This document shows positions 25,996-35,596 of a stretch of DNA of 60,605 nucleotides, piece after piece. The DNA is from Lachnospiraceae bacterium (GTDB taxonomy: Bacteria; Bacillota_A; Clostridia; Lachnospirales; Lachnospiraceae), in assembly GCA_021770615.1 (NCBI GenBank), contig JAETQR010000025.1:1-60605 (forward strand), written 5' to 3'. The notes below the pieces were generated by a model, which saw only the letters and a program-made list of their open reading frames with translations, did no database searches and was not told the DNA's origin. The position numbers were made by a program, and so were the translations under genes. The stretch's first letter is position 1. Each line of letters begins with the position of its first letter.

Positions 25996-28050
25996 ATGGC
26001 AGTGAAAAAAGGTAATTTATCAATCAGCAGCGAGAACATATTTCCGATCATTAAAAAGTGGGTGTATTCGGATCATGATATTTTCGTGCGTGAGATGGTA
26101 TCTAACGGGTGTGATGCGATCACAAAATTGAAGAAGCTTGACATTATAGGGGAGTATCAGCTTCCGGACGGTTATAAGCCGAGCATTAAGGTTGAGGTCA
26201 ACCCGGAAGAGAAGACGTTGAAGTTTACGGATAATGGTATCGGGATGACGGCGGAAGAAGTAGAGGAATATATTACCCAGATCGCCTTTTCCGGCGCGAC
26301 AGAGTTCCTGGAAAAATATAAGGATAAGACGACAGAAGATGATATGATCGGGCATTTCGGCCTTGGATTCTATTCTGCGTTTATGGTTGCGGACGAGGTA
26401 CACATTGATACTCTTTCCTACAAAGAAGGTGCAAAGCCGGTACACTGGGTCAGCGACGGCGGCACAGAGTATGAGATGGATGAAGGGACGAAGACAGAGG
26501 TGGGTTCTACCATGACGCTCTGCCTCAATGACGACAGTATCGAGTTTGCCAATGAGTACCGGGTAAGGGAAGTGATCGAGAAATACTGTTCCTTCATGCC
26601 TGTAGAGATCTTCCTGTCCAAAGAAAATGCCGAGACAGAATACGAGACCATCGACGAGGCGGATCTGAGGGAAGAGGATGTGGTCGTTGAACATATCCAT
26701 GAAGAAGCAAAGATGGAAGAAAAGGAAAATGAAGACGGCGAAAAGGAAATGGTGGAGGTAGAACCCGCCAAAGAGAAGGTTAAGATCGAGAAACGTCCGG
26801 TTTCCCTGAGCGATATCCATCCGCTCTGGACAAAGCATCCGAATGATTGTACTGACGAGGATTATCAGGAATTTTACCGCAAGGTATTTCTGGATTATAA
26901 GGAGCCGTTATTCTGGATCCACCTGAATATGGATTATCCGTTTAACCTGAAAGGAATTCTGTACTTCCCGAGGATCAACACAGAGTATGATTCCATTGAG
27001 GGAACTATTAAGCTGTATAATAACCAGGTGTTTATCGCAGATAATATTAAAGAGGTGATCCCGGAGTTCCTGATGGTATTAAAGGGAGTGATCGACTGTC
27101 CGGACCTTCCGCTCAATGTATCCAGAAGCGCCCTGCAGAATGACGGGTTTGTAAATAAGATCGCAGATTATATTTCCAAAAAGGTTGCGGATAAGCTCTC
27201 CGGCATGTGCAAGACAAAACGGGAAGATTATGAGAAATACTGGGACAATATCAGCCCGTTCATTAAGTTCGGCTGCCTGAAGGATGAGAAGTTCTGTGAC
27301 AAGATGAAGGACGCGATCCTCTTTAAGAATATCGAGCATAAATATCTGACGCTGAAAGACTGCGTTGAGGAAAATGGCGGGGAAGTCGTTGAGCCAAATG
27401 ACAAGAAGGATGAGAACCCGGACGAGAATAAGGTAGAAGAGATCAAGACTACCGTTTACTATATTACGGACGAGATCCAGCAGAGCCAGTATATCAACCT
27501 CTTTAAGAGCCAGGGGCAGGATGCGGTGATCTTGGACCACAATATCGACTCGCCGTTTATTACCCAGCTGGAACAGAGGAACCCGACGATCCGTTTCCAG
27601 AGGATTGATGCGGATGTGACGGAGCATGTGAAAGAGGAAGTGGCAGAGGAAGACAAAGAGGCATTTAAGAAGGTATCCGACAGCCTGATCGAGATCTTCC
27701 GTAAGGAGCTTGACAATGAGAAGCTGGATGTAAAGATTGAAAAGTTAAAGGATGATAATATTGCGTCAATGATCACATTATCCGAGCAGAACCGGCGCAT
27801 GCAGGAAATGATGAAGATGTATGGGATGAACGGTATGGGCATGGATATGGGAGGCGAGAGTACGCTGATCTTGAATGCCAACCATCCGCTGGTGAATTAT
27901 ATCGTGGATCACAGGGACGGGGAACATACAAATATCATCTGCAGGCAGTTATATGATCTGGCAATGCTGGCACATAAACCGCTGAATCCGGAAGAAATGA
28001 CCGCATTTGTACAGAGAAGCAATGAAATTATGATGCTGCTCACAAAATAA
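25996..28050 (+). CDS. htpG: Hsp90-family chaperone HtpG
   Basis: 684 residues from the ATG at 25996 (AGGAG upstream); a GTG at 25987 is in frame but lies on the SD. GHKL ATPase motifs are NGCDAITKL, DNGIGM and GHFGLGFYSAFMVAD. The middle domain contains LPLNVSRSALQND with the catalytic-loop Arg. A charged segment of roughly residues 225-265 (Glu/Lys-rich) links the N and middle domains and is longer than in E. coli. CIRCE upstream points to HrcA control. It is a dimeric cytosolic ATP-dependent chaperone. Confidence 0.97.
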   Translation: MAVKKGNLSISSENIFPIIKKWVYSDHDIFVREMVSNGCDAITKLKKLDIIGEYQLPDGYKPSIKVEVNPEEKTLKFTDNGIGMTAEEVEEYITQIAFSGATEFLEKYKDKTTEDDMIGHFGLGFYSAFMVADEVHIDTLSYKEGAKPVHWVSDGGTEYEMDEGTKTEVGSTMTLCLNDDSIEFANEYRVREVIEKYCSFMPVEIFLSKENAETEYETIDEADLREEDVVVEHIHEEAKMEEKENEDGEKEMVEVEPAKEKVKIEKRPVSLSDIHPLWTKHPNDCTDEDYQEFYRKVFLDYKEPLFWIHLNMDYPFNLKGILYFPRINTEYDSIEGTIKLYNNQVFIADNIKEVIPEFLMVLKGVIDCPDLPLNVSRSALQNDGFVNKIADYISKKVADKLSGMCKTKREDYEKYWDNISPFIKFGCLKDEKFCDKMKDAILFKNIEHKYLTLKDCVEENGGEVVEPNDKKDENPDENKVEEIKTTVYYITDEIQQSQYINLFKSQGQDAVILDHNIDSPFITQLEQRNPTIRFQRIDADVTEHVKEEVAEEDKEAFKKVSDSLIEIFRKELDNEKLDVKIEKLKDDNIASMITLSEQNRRMQEMMKMYGMNGMGMDMGGESTLILNANHPLVNYIVDHRDGEHTNIICRQLYDLAMLAHKPLNPEEMTAFVQRSNEIMMLLTK

Positions 28051-28070
28051 CAGATAACCGAATGTGAAAG

Positions 28071-28116
28071 GATTGCCGTACCGGTTTGGTGAAATCACAG
28101 GTACGGCAATCTTATT
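28071..28116. terminator. Bidirectional terminator between htpG and the DUF5721-like gene
   Basis: GATTGCCGTACC (28071-28082) pairs perfectly with GGTACGGCAATC (28100-28111), followed by TTATT. Confidence 0.8.
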
Positions 28117-28588
28117 AAACATCCAGATCTAGTTCTGAAAGCAGTCTTTGGGCATGGGCGTCCCACTCCCGTTCTAATGTTTTGTCCATGGTAAACAAGT
28201 GCATGGATACTCCCGTGATACATTGCAGTGTGTTTCCGTCATAGGAGAAGTTCAGATACATTCCCTGGATGTCCTCCGGGCGGAATCCACAGATTGCGTG
28301 GTCCGAAAGAAATGCCTGAAAATGTTCGGGCGCCAGTGAAAGTATGATTTTAAAGCTTAAAGGCGTCCGCTTGCCGCGGATGACGGAAAAACAGAAGTCC
28401 CGGATATCCTTCCAGAAGGAATGGGTGTGCGCCGGGGGATCCTCAAAGAAATTTTTGTGTATAAAGCCGTCGATGGTAAACTTATTGAAGGTTGTGATCT
28501 CACCTTCGATAAAAGAAAAGCTGTCAAAGGTTTCTTTTAAAAGAAGGTGCGACATGCAGGCCTTGGGTTTCAGGGCTATTGTAATCAT
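28115..28588 (-). CDS. Conserved hypothetical, DUF5721-like
   Basis: 157 residues. I recognise it only loosely as a family common in Lachnospiraceae (probably DUF5721). It starts MITIALKPKACMSHLLLKET and has SFSFIEGEITTFNKFTIDG, an FWKDIRDFCFSVIRGKRTPL segment and a hydrophilic C-terminus. There is no signal peptide, membrane span or catalytic motif that I can name. The promoter should lie in the divergent 28589-28740 gap shared with rluF. Confidence 0.6.
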   Translation of the reverse strand: MITIALKPKACMSHLLLKETFDSFSFIEGEITTFNKFTIDGFIHKNFFEDPPAHTHSFWKDIRDFCFSVIRGKRTPLSFKIILSLAPEHFQAFLSDHAICGFRPEDIQGMYLNFSYDGNTLQCITGVSMHLFTMDKTLEREWDAHAQRLLSELDLDV

Positions 28589-28740
28589 TTTCAGGCTCCT
28601 TTTCTTTAGGGTTTGGATTTATTATAACAATCGGGCCATCAAAAGACAATTACAAAATCCCCGTTATTTTCCGGGTGCAATTGTGCTATAATCTAGTTGG
28701 AGTGTGAAATTAAGATATCAGCAGCGTATGGAGGCCAGCA

Positions 28741-29487
28741 ATGATAAGACTGAACAAATACCTCAGTGAGGCCGGGATCTGTTCCAGGCGGGAGGCAGAC
28801 CGGCTGATCCTCGCGGGGAAGGTGACCGTGGACGGGGAAAAAGCCGCACCCGGGACGAAGGTGGAGGAAGGCCAGGAAGTGCGGATCGGGAAAAAGGTAG
28901 TCAACAACGGCAGTGAAAAGATCGTACTGGCGGTAAACAAACCGGCAGGGATCATCTGTACGGAAGACAGAAGAGTACGCAACAGTATTGTCCGGTTCCT
29001 GGATTATCCGGTGCGCGTGACATATGCAGGCAGGCTAGACAAAGATTCAGAGGGCCTGCTCCTTATGACCAATGACGGCGATCTTATTAACGCTATGATG
29101 CGCGCCAGGTACGGGCATGAAAAGGAGTATAAGGTGACGGTAGACAGGCCTCTGACAGAGGAATTCCTGGAGGGGATGCAGGGCGGCGTACACATTGTGG
29201 ACCGGGAGAAAGAACTGGACGTGGTGACCAGGCCGTGCCGGGTATCGGCTATGGGGAAATATACCTTTTCCATCGTGCTGACCCAGGGAGTGAACCGTCA
29301 GATCAGACGTATGTGCGAAACTTTTGGATATAAAGTCAGAAAACTGGTCAGAGTAAGAGTTATGAACGTGGAGCTAGGCGGCCTGAAGCCGGGAGCCGTG
29401 AGAAAATTGTCAGAACAGGAGCTGAGAGAATTATATGAGCAAGCAGAAGCAGGCAAGAATGCAGGAATTGGTGGGACTGCTGAATAG
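28741..29487 (+). CDS. rluF: 23S rRNA pseudouridine synthase, RluF type
   Basis: 248 residues. An S4 RNA-binding domain covers residues 1-60 (IRLNKYLSEAGICSRREADR). The RsuA/RluB/E/F catalytic domain has GRLDKDSEGLLLMTNDGDL with the catalytic Asp. RQIRRMCETFGYKVRKLVRVRVMNV near the end is the RluF-type variant. It modifies uridine in 23S rRNA. GGAGG precedes the ATG. The last 53 nt overlap the start of ligA in another frame. Confidence 0.9.
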   Translation: MIRLNKYLSEAGICSRREADRLILAGKVTVDGEKAAPGTKVEEGQEVRIGKKVVNNGSEKIVLAVNKPAGIICTEDRRVRNSIVRFLDYPVRVTYAGRLDKDSEGLLLMTNDGDLINAMMRARYGHEKEYKVTVDRPLTEEFLEGMQGGVHIVDREKELDVVTRPCRVSAMGKYTFSIVLTQGVNRQIRRMCETFGYKVRKLVRVRVMNVELGGLKPGAVRKLSEQELRELYEQAEAGKNAGIGGTAE

Positions 29488-31402
29488 AGCCGGACGCGCG
29501 TATTACCAGGATGCCGAAGAGATTATGAGTAATTATGAGTATGACAGGCTCTATGAGGAACTTCTTACGTTGGAGAGGGAACTTGGAATTACATTATCCA
29601 ACAGCCCCACAGTCAACGTCGGGTATGAGGTGTTAAGCGAGCTTCCCAAGGAGCGCCATGAGCGTCCCATGCTGTCCCTGGATAAGACCAAGGATGTGGA
29701 AGAGCTGAAAGAATTTCTGGGGGAACAAAGGGCGGTGATATCCTGGAAGCTTGACGGGCTGACGATCGTACTCACTTACAGAGACGGCAGATTATATAAA
29801 GCCGTAACCCGCGGAAACGGGGAAGTGGGTGAAGTGATCACCAATAACGCAAGAGTCTTTAAAAATATACCTCTTAAGATCGGCTATCAGGGAGAACTGA
29901 TCCTGCGCGGCGAGGCGGTGATCGGTTACCGGGATTTTGAGAGGATCAACGAGGAGATCGAGGACGTAGAGTCCAGATATAAGAACCCCAGAAATCTGTG
30001 CAGCGGATCTGTGCGGCAGCTGAATAATGAGATTACCGCCAGGAGAAATGTGCGGTTCTATGCATTTTCCCTTGTGCAGGCGGAAGGGGTGGATTTTCAA
30101 AATTCCAGGCTCCGGCAGCTGGAGTGGTTAAAGGAGCAGGGTTTTGAGGTGGTAGAACACTATGAGGTGACAAGAGACACTGTGGCGGACCGTGTGGCCG
30201 ATTTTTCTGCCAGGATCGCAAAAAATGATTTTCCGTCGGACGGCCTTGTACTGGTGTATGATGATATAGAATATGGGAGGTCTCTCGGACAGACATCCAA
30301 GTTTCCCCGGGATTCCTTTGCATTTAAATGGGCGGATGAGATCCGCGGCACGAAGCTTGTGGAGATCGAGTGGAGTCCGTCGAGGACCGGACTGATCAAC
30401 CCGGTGGCGGTCTTTGAGCCGGTAGAGCTTGAAGGGACTACCGTGAGCCGCGCCAGCGTCCACAATATCAGTATTATGGAGGAGTTGGAGCTGGGCGTCG
30501 GGGATGAGATCGAGGTGTACAAAGCCAATATGATCATCCCTCAGATCGCAGAGAACAATACCCGCAGCGGAGTCAGGGACATACCGGATGTCTGCCCCGT
30601 GTGCGGCGGGAAAACAGAGATCCGGCAGGTCAGTAATGCGAAGGCGCTGTACTGCCTGAACCCTGACTGCCAGGCAAAGCACGTCAAGTCCTTTGCTTTG
30701 TTTGTGAGCAGGGACGCCCTGAATATAGAAGGGCTGTCAGAATCCACCCTTGAGAAATTCATCTCCAGGGGCTATATCAGGGAATTTGCAGATCTGTTCC
30801 ATCTGGACCGGTATCAGGAGGAGATCCAATCCATGGAAGGGTTCGGTGAAAAATCTTACCGGAATCTTGCTGCCAATATCGAGAAGGCCAGGGAAACTAC
30901 GCTTCCAAGGGTCATCTATGGGCTGGGGATCGCAAATATCGGTCTGGCAAACGCAAAGGTCATATGCAGAGAATTTGGCTATGACGTAGATGCAATGCTT
31001 CGGGCGGATGAGGAGAGCTTAAGCGCCATCTCCGGCATCGGCGGCGTGATCGCGAAGGCGTTCACCGGGTATTTCGCCAGTGAAGCCCGTGTGGAACGTT
31101 TCCGGAATCTTTTGAAGGAGCTTCGGCTCCCGAAGGAGGAACAGAAACAGGCGGAGCAGATATTGAAGGGGATCCAGTTTGTCATAACCGGGAGCGTGGA
31201 GCATTTTGCCAACCGCAGTGAAGTCAAGGAATTGATAGAAAGCCTTGGAGGTAAGGTTACCGGATCCGTCACATCTAAGACAAATTATCTGATCAATAAT
31301 GATGTGACGTCTGCATCCTCCAAGAATAAGAAGGCAAATGAACTGGGGATACCGATTATTTCGGAAGAGGAATTTATCAAGATGACCAGGGAAGACCGGT
31401 AG
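29435..31402 (+). CDS. ligA: NAD-dependent DNA ligase, divergent LigA
   Basis: 655 residues. Domain order is Ia (YYQDAEEIMSNYEYDRLYEE), the adenylation domain with nucleophile Lys in WKLDGLTIVLTY, the OB fold, a C4 zinc finger (CPVCGG, then YCLNPDC), HhH repeats (EGFGEKSYRNL, ISGIGGVIAKAF) and a C-terminal BRCT (GIQFVITGSVEHFANRSEVK). Canonical features are softened: ISDAEYD becomes MSNYEYD, and SPTQRVG becomes SPTVNVG. It may be the sole LigA of this clade or a second copy. The start overlaps rluF by 53 nt; an ATG at 29459 is an alternative. Confidence 0.88.
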   Translation: MSKQKQARMQELVGLLNRAGRAYYQDAEEIMSNYEYDRLYEELLTLERELGITLSNSPTVNVGYEVLSELPKERHERPMLSLDKTKDVEELKEFLGEQRAVISWKLDGLTIVLTYRDGRLYKAVTRGNGEVGEVITNNARVFKNIPLKIGYQGELILRGEAVIGYRDFERINEEIEDVESRYKNPRNLCSGSVRQLNNEITARRNVRFYAFSLVQAEGVDFQNSRLRQLEWLKEQGFEVVEHYEVTRDTVADRVADFSARIAKNDFPSDGLVLVYDDIEYGRSLGQTSKFPRDSFAFKWADEIRGTKLVEIEWSPSRTGLINPVAVFEPVELEGTTVSRASVHNISIMEELELGVGDEIEVYKANMIIPQIAENNTRSGVRDIPDVCPVCGGKTEIRQVSNAKALYCLNPDCQAKHVKSFALFVSRDALNIEGLSESTLEKFISRGYIREFADLFHLDRYQEEIQSMEGFGEKSYRNLAANIEKARETTLPRVIYGLGIANIGLANAKVICREFGYDVDAMLRADEESLSAISGIGGVIAKAFTGYFASEARVERFRNLLKELRLPKEEQKQAEQILKGIQFVITGSVEHFANRSEVKELIESLGGKVTGSVTSKTNYLINNDVTSASSKNKKANELGIPIISEEEFIKMTREDR

Positions 31403-31415
31403 AAAGAGGGAAAAT

Positions 31416-32840
31416 ATGTCTGATCAGAAAAATAATAACGAGAATGAAGTGGAAAAGGTGGAAACAGCCAGTGTTGAACCCACGGACAGCAAGCAGGAGG
31501 ACGAGTATGAAAAGGTATGCTTCATCTGCCGGCGCCCGGAGAGCGTGGCAGGAAAAATGATAGACCTTCCGAATCATATCTCGGTATGCAGTGATTGTAT
31601 GCAGAAAAGCTTTGACGCCATGACCAGCGGACAGATCGATTACAGCCAGCTGTTAAATATCCCGGGGATCCAGATCATGAATATGGCGGATCTGGAGCAG
31701 GCGGTCCCAAAGAAGCAGAAGCTTAAGAAGAAAAAAGAGGGAGAGGAACAAAAACCCCTGGTGGATATCCATCACCTTCCGTCCCCCCATAAGATCAAAG
31801 CGAAGCTGGACGATTATGTGGTAGGACAGGAATATGCAAAAAAGGCTATTTCTGTCGCCGTATACAATCATTATAAGCGGGTAGCTACAGATACCATGGA
31901 CGATATTGAGATTGAAAAGTCCAATATGCTGATGATAGGGCCTACCGGCTGCGGTAAAACCTATCTGGTGAAGACGCTGGCGAGGATCCTGGATGTGCCG
32001 CTTGCCATTACAGATGCAACATCCCTTACAGAAGCGGGCTATATCGGAGACGATATTGAGAGTGTGGTATCCAAACTGCTTGCGGCGGCAGATAATGACG
32101 TGCAGAAAGCCGAGCAGGGGATTATTTTCATTGATGAGATCGACAAGATCGCCAAGAAGAAAAATACCAACCAGAGGGATGTCAGCGGAGAGTCTGTGCA
32201 GCAGGGGATGTTAAAGCTCCTGGAGGGCAGCGACGTGGAAGTGCCGGTGGGAGCCAACAGCAAGAATGCTATGGTTCCGCTTACCACTGTAAACACAAGA
32301 AATATTTTGTTTATCTGCGGAGGGGCGTTTCCGGATCTTGACGGGATCATCAAAGAAAGGCTGACGAAGCAGGCGTCCATCGGTTTCGGCGCAGATCTGA
32401 AGGATAAATATGACCGGGATAAGACGATCCTTGAGAAGGTAACGATAGAGGATCTGCGTAATTTCGGAATGATTCCCGAGTTTCTGGGGCGGCTTCCTAT
32501 CGTATTTACGCTCAAAGGGCTTGACAAGGATATGATGATCAAGATCTTAAAGGAACCTAAAAACGCCATCCTCAAGCAATACCAGAAGCTTCTTGCGCTG
32601 GACGAGGTGAGCCTGGAGTTCAATGATGAAGCGCTCGAGGCAATCGCTGAGAAGGCTATCAAAAAGGATACAGGCGCAAGGGCGCTCAGGGCGATTATTG
32701 AAGAGTTTATGCTGGATATCATGTATGAGATCCCCAAGGACGACAGTATCGGCCATGTGACGATCACGAGGGAATATATTGAAGGGACGGGCGGGCCTGT
32801 CATTACGTTAAGGGGACAGGAAGTACCGCGCCTGCCGTAG
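31416..32840 (+). CDS. clpX: ATP-dependent Clp protease ATPase subunit ClpX
   Basis: 474 residues, somewhat longer than the usual 410-430 because of an acidic N-terminal extension (residues 1-30) and an EEQKP linker. The zinc-binding domain is CFICRRPE, then CSDCMQ. Walker A is GPTGCGKTYL, Walker B IIFIDEIDKI, the pore/IGF region includes KQASIGFGAD (ClpP docking) and Sensor 2 is GARALRAI. It unfolds proteins for ClpP, including ssrA-tagged ones. clpP is not adjacent. It follows ligA by 13 nt. Confidence 0.95.
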   Translation: MSDQKNNNENEVEKVETASVEPTDSKQEDEYEKVCFICRRPESVAGKMIDLPNHISVCSDCMQKSFDAMTSGQIDYSQLLNIPGIQIMNMADLEQAVPKKQKLKKKKEGEEQKPLVDIHHLPSPHKIKAKLDDYVVGQEYAKKAISVAVYNHYKRVATDTMDDIEIEKSNMLMIGPTGCGKTYLVKTLARILDVPLAITDATSLTEAGYIGDDIESVVSKLLAAADNDVQKAEQGIIFIDEIDKIAKKKNTNQRDVSGESVQQGMLKLLEGSDVEVPVGANSKNAMVPLTTVNTRNILFICGGAFPDLDGIIKERLTKQASIGFGADLKDKYDRDKTILEKVTIEDLRNFGMIPEFLGRLPIVFTLKGLDKDMMIKILKEPKNAILKQYQKLLALDEVSLEFNDEALEAIAEKAIKKDTGARALRAIIEEFMLDIMYEIPKDDSIGHVTITREYIEGTGGPVITLRGQEVPRLP

Positions 32841-32870
32841 CAGAGTAATCTTACATATATTGTCCGGAAG

Positions 32871-32910
32871 GCCTCATATACTTAATAAAAAAGTATATGG
32901 GGCGTTTTTT
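32871..32910 (+). terminator. Terminator after clpX abutting the next start codon
   Basis: GCCTCATATAC (32871-32881) pairs with GTATATGGGGC (32893-32903), with one G-U pair, then GTTTTTT. The ATG of the next gene follows at once at 32911. Confidence 0.75.
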
Positions 32911-34629
32911 ATGGATTATTTTATCGCAAATCAAATCACATGCCGGGAGAAAATATTGTCAGAGGATTACTGGGATTTTATCCTTCCGCCTTTCCGGGAG
33001 AATGAAACCTACGGGTCTTTGCCGGATCAGGTCTGTCCGCAGGTTCTGGATTTCGGGTATCGGGTAGAATCGGTGGACAGTACCGTCCTGGAACCGCTTA
33101 CCATTGACAGATACTGGTACAATTCTATTCCGAACTGCTATGCGCTTATAGATATGGAAGCTCTGGAGGATGCAGGGATCACAGCGCTTCAGAATTATCC
33201 GACGCTGAATCTCATGGGTGAAAATATTATGATCGGTTTTGTAGATACCGGCATTGACTATCAGCATGAGGTGTTCCGCAATCTTGACGGGAGCACCCGG
33301 ATCGCAGGGATCTGGGATCAGACGATACAGACCGGAGAGCTTCCGGATGGCCTGGAATTCGGAAGTGAGTATACACAGGAGGATATTAATGCGGCGCTGC
33401 GTTCTGAGAATCCCAGGGAGATTGTCCCCAGCGTTGATGAGGACGGACACGGCACATTCCTGGCAAGCGTAGCGGCAGGGAGCGCCAATGTGGAGAACCG
33501 GTTTCTGGGGGCGGCTCCGGAGGCTACTCTCGCAGTCGTAAAGCTGAAGAGGGCGAAAGCGTATCTGAAGGATTTTTATGCGATACGGCCGGATGCTGTG
33601 TGCTATCAGGAAAATGATATTATGCTGGGCCTGAAATATTTAAATGACCTCGCCCGAAAAAGAAATATGCCACTTGTGATCTGCATTGCTCTTGGAACGA
33701 ATTTCGGCGGGCACAACGGAACCTCTCTTCTGTCCTTTATGCTGGATAATTATTCACTCCAGATGAACCATTGTGTCGTAGTGGGCACGGGGAATGAGGC
33801 GTCTTTGAGACATCATTATTATCATATGTTTCGCAGTAAGAACGATACATCGACAGCAGAGGTGAGGGTGGGTGAGGGAGTGGACGGATTTGTGACAGAG
33901 CTTTGGTCGAAGATCCCCAATGTCGTCACCATATCCATCACCTCACCGTCCGGGGAGCAGACGCGCCAGATCTCTTTAAGGCAGGGGTACCGGTATAATT
34001 TTCTGTTCACATTTGAAAGGACAGAGGTGGTCGTAGAATATCGCCTGCTGATGGAGAACAATGATTCGCAGCTCATTTTTATGAGGTTTAAAGATCCGGC
34101 GCCGGGAATCTGGCGGATTCAGGTACAGCCTCTGCAGATGTCGGAGGGGGATTTCCATATGTGGCTTCCGACGCAGGAATTTTTGAGCGGGGAGGTTTAT
34201 TTCCTTGAAGCCAATCCGGATGTGACGCTGACAGAACCCGGGACGGGAAGAGGCTCGATGACGGTAGCATACTATAATGGAAGAGATAATGCAGTTGATA
34301 TTAATTCCGGGAGAGGTTATACTAGAGATGGAAGGGTGAAACCGGATTTTGCGGCGCCGGGGGTATCGATCACAGGAGCAGGACTGAACGGAGGATTTGT
34401 GGTCAGAAGTGGTTCCAGCGCCGCGACAGGGCTTGCAGCGGGGGCAGTGGCGCTTATGCTCGGATGGTTTGAGCAGCAGCCCGGAGCCAGAGGAGCCAGC
34501 ACAAGCCAGATCCGCAACCTGATCGTGTTGGGTGCTAAGCAGCGGCCGGAGATGGATTATCCGAATGAGGAATGGGGATATGGGACATTGGACCTTTATC
34601 GTCTGCTGGATACGCTCAGGCAGCTGTAG
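32911..34629 (+). CDS. S8 family subtilisin-like protease, Csp-like
   Basis: 572 residues from the ATG at 32911; an in-frame start at 32860 would cross the terminator. The catalytic triad is intact: D112 in IGFVDTGIDY, H180 in EDGHGTFLASVA and S503 in SGSSAATGLAAGAVAL. A long insert of about 200 residues (340-470, beta-rich) between His and Ser and the absence of a signal peptide match the CspABC germination-protease group. In Clostridia those act on spore cortex hydrolases in or on spores. The only SD candidate is GGGG inside the terminator's 3' arm. Confidence 0.87.
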   Translation: MDYFIANQITCREKILSEDYWDFILPPFRENETYGSLPDQVCPQVLDFGYRVESVDSTVLEPLTIDRYWYNSIPNCYALIDMEALEDAGITALQNYPTLNLMGENIMIGFVDTGIDYQHEVFRNLDGSTRIAGIWDQTIQTGELPDGLEFGSEYTQEDINAALRSENPREIVPSVDEDGHGTFLASVAAGSANVENRFLGAAPEATLAVVKLKRAKAYLKDFYAIRPDAVCYQENDIMLGLKYLNDLARKRNMPLVICIALGTNFGGHNGTSLLSFMLDNYSLQMNHCVVVGTGNEASLRHHYYHMFRSKNDTSTAEVRVGEGVDGFVTELWSKIPNVVTISITSPSGEQTRQISLRQGYRYNFLFTFERTEVVVEYRLLMENNDSQLIFMRFKDPAPGIWRIQVQPLQMSEGDFHMWLPTQEFLSGEVYFLEANPDVTLTEPGTGRGSMTVAYYNGRDNAVDINSGRGYTRDGRVKPDFAAPGVSITGAGLNGGFVVRSGSSAATGLAAGAVALMLGWFEQQPGARGASTSQIRNLIVLGAKQRPEMDYPNEEWGYGTLDLYRLLDTLRQL

Positions 34630-34663
34630 CATTGACAGAAAAAGAGAAAAGGAGAAAGATGAG

Positions 34664-34954
34664 ATGGCAGATTTTTTTGAAGAGCTGGGAAAAAAGATTT
34701 CAGATGTGGCGATTGATCTGGGGAAAAAGACAGAAGACACCATTGAGATCCAGAAACTAAAAAGTGATATCCGTGCATTAAAGCGTGCCAATGAAAGGGA
34801 TCAGCTGGATATCGGGCGTATGGTATATGAAAAATTCAGCAATGGAGAGATATCTGATATAGACTATGTTGCGGTATGTGAATCCATTGAAAAGCGGGAC
34901 GAGGAGATCGCGAAGCTGACAGAGGAGATCGAGCGGATCAGAGGTACCGTGTAA
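34664..34954 (+). CDS. Small coiled-coil protein, unknown function
   Basis: 96 residues from the ATG at 34664 (GGAG upstream; upstream in-frame codons overlap the protease gene). It opens ADFFEELGKKISDVAIDLGK and continues as helical heptads (IQKLKSDIRALKRANERDQL, EEIAKLTEEIERI). It resembles small zinc-ribbon-associated coiled-coil proteins but lacks the cysteines. Not further recognised. Its TAA overlaps the ATG of the next gene by one base, indicating translational coupling. Confidence 0.7.
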   Translation: MADFFEELGKKISDVAIDLGKKTEDTIEIQKLKSDIRALKRANERDQLDIGRMVYEKFSNGEISDIDYVAVCESIEKRDEEIAKLTEEIERIRGTV

Positions 34955-35442
34955 TGTTGATGTGGATGTGCAGCCTTTTGGTGGGTCTTATCTGTATAGA
35001 TATGGGGATCAAAGAGTATATCGAGGATTTTTTCTCGGAAAACGAGGAGCGGCAGACGCGCCTGCCGAAGGTCGTGCTCCGCAAGGTGTATAACAGAGGG
35101 CTGGTGCTGAATGCGCTGGAGCGATACCCCAGGGTGATACGGATCAGTTCCGTCATAGGCGGTATGGGCGTACTGCTGTATGACGCATGGCTGCTATTAA
35201 AAAAGGGCAAATGGTTCCGGAAACTCGGTATGGTGTTTGTCACTGCCGGTGCGGCAAGTAATATTTATGACCGGCTGATCCGAGGAAAGGTCATTGACTA
35301 TTTCGGGATCAAGAGTAAGAGCAAATTTCTTTCCGGCCTCACGGCAAACCTGGCGGATGTCTATGTGACCGTCGGGGCGCTGATCATTACGGTTTGTGAT
35401 CTGGGGCCAGACCGTCCGAAAACCCAGTCTGATCTGATATAA
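34954..35442 (+). CDS. Signal peptidase II-like membrane protein, 3' end replaced by an IS
   Basis: 162 residues as read. It shows degenerate LspA motifs: YNRGLVLNAL for NxGxAFG, NIYDRLIRGKVIDYF for the first Asp and ANLADVYVTVG for the second Asp, so both catalytic aspartates are kept. Hydrophobic stretches lie at about 1-20, 65-80 and 130-148. LspA cleaves prolipoprotein signals; this divergent branch may do something else. Residues 152-162 (PDRPKTQSDLI) and the stop are encoded by the left end of the IS1182 element starting at 35408, so the native C-terminus is lost. Confidence 0.72.
   Translation: MLMWMCSLLVGLICIDMGIKEYIEDFFSENEERQTRLPKVVLRKVYNRGLVLNALERYPRVIRISSVIGGMGVLLYDAWLLLKKGKWFRKLGMVFVTAGAASNIYDRLIRGKVIDYFGIKSKSKFLSGLTANLADVYVTVGALIITVCDLGPDRPKTQSDLI
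35408..35425 (+). repeat. Left terminal inverted repeat of the IS
   Basis: CAGACCGTCCGAAAACCC, the perfect complement of 37424-37441. Confidence 0.8.
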
Positions 35443-35498
35443 CTATCATGGTAGAGACATCTGTTATAAAGGCAGATGACTTATATAGAAAAATGCGT

Positions 35499-35524
35499 AC
35501 CTTGGCAACTGAATAAAGTGTATA
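35499..35524 (+). repeat. Inner left inverted repeat of the IS
   Basis: A 26-nt arm matching the complement of 37326-37351 with a single G/A difference. Subterminal, possibly transposase binding sites. Confidence 0.75.
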
Positions 35525-35596
35525 AAATTCTGGCTGCATACCGACAGACGTAGTATAATACAAGTGTTGGGAATACTATATTTTGAGGTGATATTG

